Assembly (NCBI GenBank): GCA_028641055.1
Contig: CM054060.1
Span: 62,277,371 to 62,341,370 of the forward strand
Source: Alopecurus myosuroides
Lineage: Eukaryota > Streptophyta > Magnoliopsida > Poales > Poaceae
Length of the DNA: 64,000 nucleotides
Reading direction: 5' to 3'
Below are positions 12,427 to 23,196 of the stretch, piece by piece. Position numbers and translations under genes: made by a program. How positions within the stretch are numbered: the stretch's first letter is position 1; every line of letters begins with the position of its first letter. The notes below the pieces were generated by a model. The model was given only the letters and a program-made list of their open reading frames with translations, ran no database searches and was not told the origin of the DNA.

Positions 12427-12754
12427 ATTTTTGGTATAATAGAAGACTTTTTTGCTTCAATTGTTTTTCGACTTTGCTATAATAGTACAATTTTTTCTTC
12501 TAAAATGTCTTCGGCAATATCTCCGGCGAAGCCAAATTTTTGCTGCAATAGCGCAAATTTTTTTTTGGCTGCAATTACCTTTCGTTTTTGCTATAGTAGT
12601 ACAAAATGTTTGCGGAGAGCCCACCTTTTATTTGTTATGTTTTGTCCACTTTTTGCCCACTTCAGCAAAAGCGGGAGTTGTGCAGCAAAAGCGAAAATTG
12701 TGCAGCAAGAACGGGTTTTGTGGACACGTGTCAGGTAGGGGAGGAGGAGGATTA
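12427..12754. other. AT-rich spacer
   Basis: Contains T-rich runs and repeated short phrases such as TTGCTGCAATAG and GTAGTACAA. No gene recognised. It ends in the TTA target site of the Harbinger element. Confidence 0.4.
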
Positions 12755-14844
12755 GACCATCTCCGGTCGTTCCCCCTCCCCCAGGCCAATTTTTGGCGCT
12801 AAATAGCACCTCTCGGGGGCGCCCGTCGCTATTTTTCGCCCTGGGGAGGCGTCGCTTCCCAGCCGCGTACCCAGGCGTACTGCCTCGAACGTTTTGTTTT
12901 CACCCAAATTCGGCAAAGTTTCGTCAGTTTTCGTCCAAATTCGGCACAAATTCGTCACCCGTTCAACATGCACTCACCGTTCCATGAAATTCGACCAAAT
13001 TCGGCATGATTTCGGCACAGATTTAACGTAACATATATTTTGGCACACAAATCGCCGAAAATCAAATATTTCAACATAATTTAACAAGTTTTGAGCACAA
13101 ATGAAAACACATGAAACTAGACGTTTCCTTTGAGTCTCTAGAGATGCTCCACCAGATCACGCTGCAGCTCTTGGTGCACCTGGGGGTCTCGGATCTGCTG
13201 TCGCCTAGCTAGATATGCATTCCATTCTGCCGGCGCCTGATGATCGACAGCTGCAAGAGGACCCTATCTCAAATAGGGTTCAGTGTTAGACACTAGGTCG
13301 GCCCGCCCGTTCTCGATGATCATGTTCTGCAAGATCACACGACAGTTCATCACCTCCCACATATACTCCTTGGACCAAGTTAGAGCAGGGTACCGGACAA
13401 CAGTAAACCGAGATTGAAGCACACCAAATGCTCACTCGACATCCTTTCTGCAAGCCTCTTGGCGCTGAGCAAACCAAGACTGCTTGCCTCCTGGTACTGG
13501 GTTAGAGATATTCTTCACAAATGTTGACCATCTTGGATAGATACCATCCGCTAGTTAGTATCCCTTGTTGTACTGGTGGCCATTGATCTCATAGTTCACC
13601 GGAGGGGCATGGCCTTCAACAAGATTGCCAAAGACCGGAGAGCACTGTAGGACGTTGATGTCATTGTGAGTTCCAGGCATGCCAAAGAAGGCGTGCCAAA
13701 TCCAGTGGTCCTCTGTAGCCACTGCCTCAAGTATCACACTGCAAGATCCATTCGCGCCCTTGTACATCCCCTGCCAAGCAAACGGGCATTTCTTCCATGC
13801 CCAATTCATACAGTCCTGTTGCTTCATTCTGTGCTAGGATCCGAGAAGTGTCTTCAACATTGGGTGATCTAAAATACTTTGGGCCAAACACTGCCACCAC
13901 TGCTTTGCGAAATCTCTTCAAACAATCAAAGGCGGTGGACTCAGCCATGCGCATGTAGTCATCTTGGGTATCGTCGGGAGCGGCGTGTGCAAGCATTCTC
14001 ATAGCCACAGTGAACTTTTGGAGCGAGGTGAATCCAACCGTCCCGGTGCAATCCTTCTTGCAAATGAAATAGTTGTCGAACTCCCAAATAGCATGCACAA
14101 TGTTGAGGAAGAGCTTCCGGCTCATCCGGAATCGGCGCCGAAATACTGCCTCGCAGTGTAATGGAACATCGGCGAAGTAGTCGGCGTAGAGGATGAAGTA
14201 GCTCTCCACTCGATGTATCTCCTTGCCCTTCTGGCGAACGAATTTTGATCGACCATGCCGGGGTTTTGCGTTCTGCGTAAACAGAGCAGCCAGAGCGGCG
14301 AGGCACATGAGGTGCTCGGCGTCGTTGACGGCTGTGTCGGCTTCCTCGTCCATCAGAGCGACAAACATCTCCTCGTAGTCGGAGTCCATTACCGAAGAGG
14401 CAAAACGCCGAACACCCCATGGGCGTGGTAGAGAGCGGGCTGCCTGTGGCCTCGCTTGGAAGCGGCAAGCTCGTCCAGAGGAGGGAGGGAGTTTGACGTG
14501 TCTACGACAGGCAGTTGCAGCAGCAGAATGAGCTTCTAGCGGCGGCGCGGCGGTTTGGGTGAAGGGGCGTCTCCGACATCGGCAAGGGAGAGAGCGAGGT
14601 TGGGCGGTATTCGGCGAGAGAGGGAAAGAGGGAGTGGAAAATTCGCCCTTCGCTTGACTATGCTAGCCCACAAACGCGATTTCGCTTCCGCCGCAGCCCC
14701 CAGCATGTTGGGTTCGGCCTGGGTTCGTCGGGCGCTAATTTGACCCAAACCGGCGACGCGCGGGGAGCGCGGCCGGGCAAAAAAACGGCGTACCGGCGCT
14801 AAAAAATTCGCCTTAGAGGGCTCCTCGGGGCGCGGGAGATGTTG
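12755..14844 (-). mobile_element. PIF/Harbinger DNA transposon, 2090 bp
   Basis: The left end reads GACCATCTCCGGTCG and the right end, reverse-complemented, CAACATCTCCCGCGCC, a diverged terminal inverted repeat. Both ends are flanked by TTA (12752-12754 and 14845-14847), the typical 3-bp target duplication of this superfamily. A transposase-derived frame lies on the minus strand inside. A second, Myb-like ORF, usual in autonomous members, was not found. Confidence 0.8.
13138..14389 (-). pseudogene. PIF/Harbinger transposase, inactivated
   Basis: The first frame starts at ATG 14389 (MDSDYEEMF) and gives about 185 residues of a helix-turn-helix type N-terminus, including RRRFRMSRKLFLNIV. Near 13830 the reading frame changes with apparent loss of a few codons. 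The second frame (13827-13555) contains the DDE-domain stretch [16 protein letters not shown], with the Asp of HNDINVL in the usual catalytic position, and ends at a TAA after YNKGY. Homologous sequence continues beyond that stop to about 13138 through two further in-frame stops. So there are at least one frameshift and three nonsense changes. Known family role: cuts and inserts DNA at TTA/TWA sites, normally with a Myb-like partner. This copy cannot be active. Confidence 0.85.
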
Positions 14845-14993
14845 TTAAATTTTCCTCCCCGGAAGATGCTTGGCAGGGCCATTTGGAAAACGAGAGTGGT
14901 GCCCCTCAGCCCAACTCGGAATCCTTAACCTGGTTGAGCCCAACCGTTACACTTAACCCCGATCCAGACCCACACCGAGACCCAGTGATCACC

Positions 14994-15398
14994 ATGGCAG
15001 CGACACCAAGCCGCCGCGCCTCGCTAACGGCGCTCCCCGAGGAGCTCGTCGAGGACCGCCCGTCGACCCAGGGTGCCTCCTCCGCGTCTCCCTCGTCTGC
15101 AAGATCTGGGGCCTTGCCGTCTCGCACCCCAGATTCCGAGCCACTTCCACGAGCACCACCGGACGCCTCCAGTGCTCGGCTTCCTCCACGACTGGTACGA
15201 CGAGCGTGTCTCGCACTTCATTCCCACCACGGCCTCTTCCTTCTCCCTCGCCGCCTCAGACTCGTGCTCATGCCAGGCCATCGATTGCCGCCATAGTCGT
15301 GCCCTCTTCCTCTCAAAGGGCAGCCAGCATGATTGGGAATGGGAACTTCTTCTGTGGGAGCCAACCATGGGCGCCAGTGGTGCGTACCGGTTACCGAG
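14994..15398 (+). pseudogene. F-box gene 5' segment
   Basis: ATG at 14994 in good context (CACCATGG). LPEELVE, then RVSLVCKIWGLAVSHPRF, then HRTPPVLGFLHDWYDE are the expected F-box and linker segments, but they lie in three different frames, so at least two small indels have occurred. The segment ends at ...WEPTMGASGAYRLP, where the chromovirus LTR begins; the target duplication is CCGAG/CCAAG. Confidence 0.75.
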
Positions 15399-15849
15399 TG
15401 TTATGCCAAAGCTAGCGATTCAGAGTTAACTCATAGTGATCAAAGCGAATTCTGACTCAAGTATTCAATTCATCAAATATTTAGAGTAGCATACATGAGG
15501 GATGGTAAGGGAAGAGGAAAGTAAGTATGGCCAGCCGGTCCAGCGGCGGCTAGGGTCCAACCCAAAGGGGAAAAAGATGAAGATTACAAGCTCTCTCTCG
15601 AGCTAAATATCGGAGGCCATGACTAAACGACAGGGAACAGAGCAGGTGAAAAGAGAGTGAACTGTAAGCTGAGATGTCGGGTTCAGTTAGTCTATGGATC
15701 GATGCCAGCCTCCCATCTTTGATCTGAGGGTCCTGTTCCTTGAAATTTTTGTGGGAACACAACGAAGGACTAGGACCGTTAGATCAAAGATGGGTGGATG
15801 GTCTTGCATTTTTTAACCGAACTCGATATTCAGGTTGCATTTCCTGACA
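15399..15849 (-). repeat. 3' LTR of the chromovirus
   Basis: 451 bp, TGTCAGGAAATG...CATAACA read on the minus strand, preceded by a G-rich polypurine tract (ACAGGGGGGAAT). Confidence 0.85.
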
Positions 15850-15905
15850 ATTCCCCCCTGTCAAGACAAGACTTGTGCTCAAGGCGTGAAGGAAGGAAAG
15901 ATCTT

Positions 15906-18900
15906 CTAGATGAAGGAAGCATCTTCCCATGTAGATGCTTCTTTTGGGAGATTAATCCATTGAACTAGCCATTGTACGACTGGAATAATGATGTCACCTT
16001 GCTTCCTTGGGATGAGTTTCCTTTCGAGTACCGCTTCAGGGCCTGTTTGAATGTTACCATCTTTGTCCACGAGAGGTAATGCCGGTGCAGGAACCGCTAC
16101 AGGACCTTTGTGTAGCTTGAGTTGGCTGGCATGGAATGTGTCATGCAATGTGCATCCTTCTGGAAGCAATAGCTGGTATGCTGTATTACCCAATTGGGCT
16201 CCGACTAAAAATGTTCTGTAGAGCTTTGAATGTAATTTGACGCTCCTGTGGATATTGAGAGATGATTGTCTGTAAGGCTGGACCTTGAGATAAACCATGT
16301 CTCCCACTTGTAATTGCCTGTCACTTCGACTCTTGTTAGCAAAGTGAACCATTCTCTCTTGAGCTTGTTTCAAATTTTCCTTTATGATGTGATTAGCCAC
16401 TTCTCTATTCTGGAGCATATCAGCAGCACTTTTAGTGAATTGATCAGTTAGGAACATTTCAGCCACTAGAGGAGGTGGGAATCCATAAAGGGCCTGGAAG
16501 GGAGTCATCTCGAGGGAGGTATGGAAAGTAGTGTTATACCACCACTCAGCTGTAGCAAGCCAAGATTTCCATTTTTTGGTTGCTGAAAAGCCATGCACCT
16601 TAGGTATATCTATAGTCATTGATTAACTCGTTCCGTTTGCCATCTGTCTGAGGATGATAACTTGTACTCATGTGGAGTTTAATTCCCAAGGCTTTGAACA
16701 ATTCTTGCCATAAGTTGCTTGTGAAGATTTTGTCTCTGTCAGTCACTATGACAATTGGCAATCCATGTAACTTGAATATATTTTCTGTGAATGCCATTGC
16801 TACAGTCTTCACTGTAATTGGGTGCTTGAGAGCAATAAAGTGTGCAAACTTAGTGAATTTGTCCACCACTACTAGGATCATGTCCTTATTGTTTGAAGTG
16901 GGTAGTCCTTCGACAAAATCCATGCTAATGTCTGTCCAGGCCATGTCAGGGAAAGGCAATGGTTGCAGTAATCCCGGGTATTTGATGTGTTCAGGTTTAT
17001 TGATTTGGCAGACATGCACTCCTTTATGAATTGAGCCATTTCCATTCTCATTTTTGGCCAAAAGAATGTCAGTTGTATTCTGTGAAAGGTAGCCCTTTCA
17101 CCAGAGTGGCCTCCCAGCTCAGATTTGTGCATGGCTGTCATGATTGTTTCCTTTAGTGTATGAAGGTTTCCCACTAGAATTTTGGTTTTAAATCTGATGA
17201 TACAATTCTTTAGAGTATAATTTGGTAACGATTCAGGAGCAACAGTCAACTTGGCCAATAATTCCTTGCAGTGTTCATCATTCATAACTTGCCACTATTT
17301 CTAAAATCCAAGCTGGATAAGCAACAGATCCCAGTAACTGCATGACTCTGTATCTCACCCTAGACAGTGCATCATCTACTTTGTTTCCCTTGTCTTTCTT
17401 GTACTCAATAGTGTAATTGTAACTCAGCAATTTGACTATGAGTTTGTGTTGTATGCCCTCAGTCAATTTCTGCTCATGAATGTACTTGAGGCTTTGTTGG
17501 CCAGTCTTAATCGCCAGTGATGAGGCAGCAAAGTAGTGTTTCCATTTCTTGAGGGCTTCTAGTATAGCCAGAGCTTCATTGTCATATGTGGACCAAGTGG
17601 AAGTTTTTGGTCGTAATGATTTGCTCATGAAGAAAATTGGCTTGCCATGTTGCATTAGAACAGCACCAATTCCAGACCCAGAAGCATTAACTTCTAATGT
17701 GAAAGGCAGACTGAAGTCAGGTAATGCCAAGACAGGGGCTGTTGTCATGCTAGTTTTCAGGGTGTTGAATGCTTGTTGTTGCAAGACAGTCCAATTGAAG
17801 GAATTTTCTTTAAACAGTCAAATAGTGGCCTACATATGATTCCATATTTTTTTATAAATCTCCTGTAATAGCCAGTTAAACCCAAGAAGCTTCTCAGTTC
17901 TGTCACTGTAGTTGGGGAAGGCCATTTGGACATTGCTACCACTTTAACCGGGTCAGTTTGGACACCATTTCCAGTAATAATGTGGCCAAGATATTCCACA
18001 CTGGCTTGTCCAAATCAACATTTCTCTCTCTTGGCAGCTAGTTTATTATCTCTGGGAATTTGAATACTTGGGAGAGGTGCCCTACATGCATGGTCCTCTT
18101 CAGTCTTGCTATAAACCAGTATATCATCAAACAAAACCAATGTGAATTTTATGAGAAATGGAGCTAGGAGTGTGTTCATAAAGGACTAGAATGTAGCTGG
18201 GGCATTAGTTAGCCCAAATGGCATAACCAGATACTCAAAGTGACCAATATGTGTGTTAAAAGCTCTTTTAGGAATACCTTCTTCCTTCATTTTTATCTCG
18301 TGGTAGCCACTTCAGAGATCAATCTTGGTAAATATCTTTGCTCCATTCAATTCATCTAAGAGGTCCTCAATCACTGGAACATGATATTTGTTTTTGACTG
18401 TTTGAGAATTGAGTTTCCTGAAGTCATTAACCACTCTCCAAGTAGTGTCGTTTTTCTTGACCAGAAGTGCAAGAGAAGAATAAGGACTTTCACTATTCCT
18501 TATTACTTATTGTTTGAGTAGTTTAGCTATTATTTGCTCCATGGAATTTTTCTGGTGGTGTGGCAGCCTGTAAGATCTTTGGTTAACAATCTTAGCCTCT
18601 GGGGTTAGGGGAATTGAGTGGTCACAACTTCTCTTTGGTGGCAATGATATAGGTTCTTCAAATATATCCTTGAATTGGCCAAGAAGGTGCAGTAAGAACT
18701 TGGGTACCTCTAGTAATTTCAGTTCTGGTGTAACCTTTTGTACCACTTGCCAGAAAATAAATGCCCCACAGATTGGTTCTGTTTTTAGTAGATTTAGTGA
18801 TTCCACTAATTCAATGTTGGCAGAATTGGGGAAGGACTCATCAAACAATTGTACTTGTGTCTTTCCATCAAGTGAAATAGATATGAACATCTGATTGTAA

Positions 18901-20680
18901 TCCATTGTAACTGGGCTATGGGCTTTAATCCAATCAGTGCCAAAAATAATATCATAGCCTTTGAGCAGCAATATCCTGAAAGTGTACAGTAATTTCTGGC
19001 CTTGCAGGGAATAACTGCATTCATTAGTAGTGAATTTTGAGAATAATTCTTGTCCATTAGCTACCATCACTTTGACTCGTTTGGATGGTATTAGTTTGCA
19101 ACTTGCCCACTTTGCCATTTTTGGGGATATGAAAGTGCTAGTGCTACCAGAATCGATGAGTACAGTAGAAAATTGATCTCCAATTACTGCAGTTAGGGAG
19201 AAGGTATAGTTTGAGCCTGCTGTGCCATTAACTGCATGCATGGAAATATTTAGTCTCTCATTCCCTTGTGAAATGATCATCTCATAGTCAGAGTCATCAT
19301 CATCATAGTCAATATAAATGACTTCAGAGCTATCTTGAGAAGTTTGTTGCAGAGCTTGGACTTGAGCTCTATTGGCCAGTTTGCAGACTTTTTTTGGCCA
19401 GTGAACCAAGGGTTCTTGCATTGGTAGCACTATTTGTTCAACTTAGCTTGCTGGATTATAGCAGGTAATCCTTGTAGTTTCCCAGTTGGGTCAGCTTGCT
19501 CATAAGTTACTTGCCTTTTTACTGCTGTTGGTACTGACTGGTAAGTGATTTTCCTAACTAGGTTAGCTTGTTCAATGCGTCTGGCATACCACATTGTATC
19601 TAACAGAGTTCTTGGTTTCAAGCATTGTATATGGCTTTGAATATAGGCATTCAAACCAGAGATAAATCTGCTGATATATTAGTCATTTGGTAAAGTGGGG
19701 TTGTCCCTTCTGACTAGATTCAGTACCACTTCAAACTCTTGGACGTAAGCAGCCACTGTGCTTGTTTGTTTTAGCTGGTGAAATTGTCTCACATTGTCAC
19801 AAATAGAAACTTCTGAAAACCTACATGTTAAGTATCTTGTGAATCTATGACAAGCCATTGTGTTTTCCTGAATGTCAGTGCCTCTCCACCACTGCATAGC
19901 TAGGCCTTTCAAGTAAGTGATTGCAATTTCAGAACGTTACTCGAGAGGTGTACGGGCAGAATCGAAGTATTGTTCAATCGTTTGTATCCTGGAGTCAACA
20001 TCATCACCAGCAAACTCAGGTATGTTGAGCTTTGCGGGTTTAACTGTCGGTTCTGCTCTTCTTCCATCATTTTGTAAGGGCACTCGCCATTTAGATATAT
20101 CTTTGTTACCACCTTCTTCTTCTTCGTCGTCATCATTATCCGAGAGAATTTGCTCAGCCAGTACAGCTTTTGTTGTTGCAAAGTTTGGGTGCTTGTAGGG
20201 AATCTTAGAGGTGCCATCCAAATTAACCTCTTTGCCTGTATGATCATGCAATGGTGCCCTTCCAATAGGTTTGATAATTGGCATTGGTTTCTTTGGGACT
20301 GCTTCATTAATGCTACCCTGGGCAGGAGAAACTACAGTGTGTCTAGTAGCCGGTGGTGGAGTACTAGGAACTGCTGGTTGTAACAATGTAGGTACAACTG
20401 CAAATAATTTGTCAAAATTTGCTTGAATGTTATTGAAGTTGACCTGGACATTGGTGAAGTTTGCTTGGACATTTGAGAAGTTCTCTTCGAGAGCTTCGAA
20501 AAAGGACTTGAATTCCAACTTGTCTTCTTCTCTCTGTTTCTGTAAGACTTGGATATTCAGCAGAACAGATTTCATCTCCAACAAACCAGTGTTGTATGAC
20601 GCAATTTCAGATGGTTTTGGCATACCTAATTGCTCTCCTTGAGTGTTAACCATCGTGGGTAGTAGGGTTTTTGGTGCCAA
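15906..20680 (-). pseudogene. chromovirus gag-pol, inactivated
   Basis: Gag begins at ATG 20680 and can be followed in one frame to about 19430 through stops at 19937 and 19679; a Cys-rich zinc-knuckle-like CYQC remnant follows a third stop. Protease keeps VLIDSGSTSTF (19430-18507 frame). RT is broken by stops and at least one frame change between 18507 and 17999, but the VLFDDILVYSKT active-site region is visible near 18125. RNase H lies at about 17784-17278. The integrase has a zinc-binding-type region (GGHSGERATFHR), a WTDISMDFVEGLP core start and VTDRDKIF (17285-16600). The frame 16619-15906 ends with a chromodomain-like tail (VQWLVQWINLPKEASTWED). In active relatives the chromodomain guides integration to chromatin. 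Several nonsense and frame changes rule out function. Confidence 0.85.
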
Positions 20681-20951
20681 AGAAGGGACCTTGCCAGAAG
20701 TCTACCGTCGCCACTCGCCGCCTCCAAGCACATGGAAAGGGTGGGAGGGTGGGATTTTACAGCTGAAGAAGTAATCTTCAGAAACCAGATCCAGCCCTGT
20801 ATGTGCCCAACAACACCGCCACCACACGCCTCCTTCTCTCAGCAGAGGCCAGAGCAGTACACCGCCGCCGGAATCCAGAACAGGGGAGGGGGATTTTACG
20901 AGAGATCCCAACCTCTACCTTCTTCTAGATCCAATCGCCGCCAAGGATTGT

Positions 20952-20966
20952 GGGCTCCTAATACCA
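20952..20966 (-). other. primer-binding site of the chromovirus
   Basis: Minus strand TGGTATTAGGAGCCC directly inside the 5' LTR. It resembles the initiator-Met tRNA site TGGTATCAGAGC with changes, in keeping with the age of the element. Confidence 0.55.
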
Positions 20967-20968
20967 AT

Positions 20969-21416
20969 TCTTATACCAAAGCTAGCAATTCAGAGTTAAC
21001 TGACGATCAAAGCGAATTCAGACTCGAGTATTCAATTCATCGAATTTTTAGAGTAGCATACAAGAGGGGTGGTAAGGGAAGAGAAAAGTAGGTATGGCCA
21101 GCCGGTCCTGCGGCGGCTAGGGTCCAACCCAAAGGGGAAAAAGATGAAGATTACAAGCTCTCTCTCGAGCTAAATATCGGAGGCCATGACTAAACAACAG
21201 AGAACAGAGCAGGTGAAAAGCGAGTGAACTGTAAGCTGAGCTATCGGGTTCAGTTAGTCTATGGATCGATGCCAACCGTCCATCTTTGATTTGAGGGTCC
21301 CGTTACTTGAGCTTTTGGCGGGAACACAACGAAGGACTTGGACCGTTAGATCAAAGATGAGTGGATGGTCTCGCATGTCTTAACTGAACTCGATATTCAG
21401 GTTGCAGTTCCTGACA
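20969..21416 (-). repeat. 5' LTR of the chromovirus
   Basis: 448 bp. Starts TGTCAGGAACTGC at 21416 and ends GGTATAAGA at 20969, where the partner LTR ends GGCATAACA, so the terminal CA is mutated here. Confidence 0.8.
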
Positions 21417-22281
21417 CCAAGGCGTTCGAGACCGACTACCCGACCGCGGCCGTGCTATGCGCAGCCGCAGCGGACGGATGTGACCACCGCGACTGCCTCC
21501 GCGGACCTTTCCGCCTGGTTTTCGTCTTCGCCCCCAACTTCGACGACTACACTGACGAGGATGAATATTTCACATCTGCGTGTGTCTACTCGTCGGAGAC
21601 CGGCACATGGGGCGAGCCGACCTCGCTGCACGGTGAGATCGCAAACTTTACTGAATATTCCAGCGTGCTCGTTGGAAATTCTCTGCTTTACTTCCTGTCC
21701 GACGGCGAGGCCATCCTGGAGTATGACTTAGCCAGCCACAGCCTTACTGTGTTCGATGCACCTGACCTCAGCTCCAAACAGAAATTTAATCTCATGCTGG
21801 CGGAGAACGGTGAACTGCTAGTTAGCGAATCCCTGAATCGGTGTCTCAGATTGTGGTCAAGAGAGTTGAGTGGCGGCACCCCTGCAGGATGGGTACTGAG
21901 CCGGGTCATCTACTTTGAAAATTTGCTCCCAAATGATGCTCTTGGGGATAAGGTGCATGTTTTGGGCTTTGCCGAGGGTGCAAATGCCATTTTCGTGACC
22001 ACCGGTGCTGTCCTCTTCATGATCGAGCTACGGTCGGAGTAGGTGAGAAAGGTGTGTGATGTTCGCAGTTGCAGTAATTTGACTCCAGTTGTGGGCTTCT
22101 ACACTCCACACTCTAGGCCCAACACACTCGGGGGCGAACAGCTCCACCAGCCACTGCCGCAGAACCCTATTAAGGAGGAGCTAAAGTTTGCGCATGAGCT
22201 GTTCGACAATGGGTGCAAAGCGATGCAGGGAAGGAACTTCGCCAAAGCAAGTGTCTGCTTTAGCTTTGCCCTCAATATCAG
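21417..22281 (+). pseudogene. F-box C-terminal region joined to first NASP-like helix
   Basis: Resumes the F-box protein exactly after the retrotransposon: DYPTAAVLCAAAADGCDHRD, then SACVYSSETGTWGEPTSLHG and VLSRVIYFENLLP. An in-frame TAG at 22040-22042 lies between RSE and VRKVCD. The same frame continues through FYTPHSRP into EELKFAHELFDNGCKAMQGR, the first TPR-like helix pair of NASP proteins. It stops at a splice donor (CAG/GTTAGG at 22281/22282) with phase 2, matching the acceptor at 44083. The intron between now holds the CACTA element. Confidence 0.75.
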
Positions 22282-22460
22282 GTTAGGGTCCTAGTGCCGA
22301 GCTCTGTTTCTTCTCTATGTACAGACGGATTGTGGGAAAAAAAGATCTCCAATTAGTTCAGCGTTCTTTTCCATCTGCCTGGAGTTACTTTGAACCTTTG
22401 ACATTTCTGGTTAGCTTAGTAGGATTTAAAAGATGTTCTATGATGAGGTGGTTACCAAAT

Positions 22461-22955
22461 CACTACAGGAATGCGACGGTACGCCGACGGCCGGAAGCCG
22501 TCGGCGTCTACACGATCCCCCTCGGCGTATCCATACGCCGACGGCCACCCTCGGCGTAGCCCCCTCGGCGTACAAGTCCGTCGGCGAAGCCCTTCTGGCC
22601 GTCGGCGTATAGGTTCCCCTCGGCGTATACGTTTGGTGGGCCCCACAGACGGCCAGGACGGATCCGTTACGTCCCCGCTACGCCGACGGCCACGCCCCTC
22701 GGCGTCTGGGACACGTGGCGGTAGCTGGCGCTGCGCAGCTGCGTACGCCGACGGCCACCCCCTCGGCGTCTGGGGCACGTGGCGGCAGCTGACGCAGCGC
22801 AGCTGCGTACGCCGACGGCCTCCCCCTCGGCGTCTGGGGCGAGCTGGACTGGGCACAGGCCTACCCCGACGGCCTCCCCCTCGGCGTAGCCCCCTTCCTG
22901 GGCTGGGGCAAAGGCCTACCCCGACGGGGTTCCCCTCGGCGTATCCCCTGGCCAT
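22461..22955. repeat. left terminal and subterminal repeats of the CACTA element
   Basis: CACTACAGGAATGCGACGG terminus followed by many direct and inverted copies of a GCCGACGGCC / CTCGGCGT motif. Subterminal motifs of this type are the binding sites for TNPA-like proteins in En/Spm (family knowledge). ORFs in both directions here are low-complexity artefacts. Confidence 0.85.
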
Positions 22956-23196
22956 TTTGCTGTTTTTTCGATTTGTTGCTGTTATTTCTTGCTGTACCAT
23001 ATCAATTCACATTATAAAAGCTGTACATTATTAAATCTCATCACAGAAACATCATAGACTTCACACAAAATAGTACATATCAATCCAAACATCACAAAAG
23101 CAAGATCCAACCGTGCATACATAATCATCTAACCATCGTGCATACATGATCCAACGACACTACTCAACCGTGCTTACAAGCACAACCATCTCCTAG

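Larger units (their letters stand above)
15399..21416 (-). mobile_element. Ty3/Gypsy chromovirus, complete but decayed, 6.0 kb
   Basis: LTR copies at 15399-15849 and 20969-21416 differ by a few tens of substitutions and small indels by eye. The element reads on the minus strand: primer-binding site at 20952-20966, gag, protease, RT, RNase H, integrase and a chromodomain-like end, then the purine tract ACAGGGGGGAAT before the 3' LTR (TGTCAGG...). A 5-bp target duplication is visible with one mismatch: CCGAG (15394-15398) and CCAAG (21417-21421). The chromodomain and Met-tRNA primer site place it among chromoviruses; size and short LTRs suggest a Reina-like clade (inference). It sits inside F-box coding sequence. 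Confidence 0.85.

Noticed and set aside
22452..23034. Arg/Gly/Pro-rich ORFs on both strands at the CACTA left end
   Set aside because: Produced by GC-rich subterminal repeats; low complexity in all frames.
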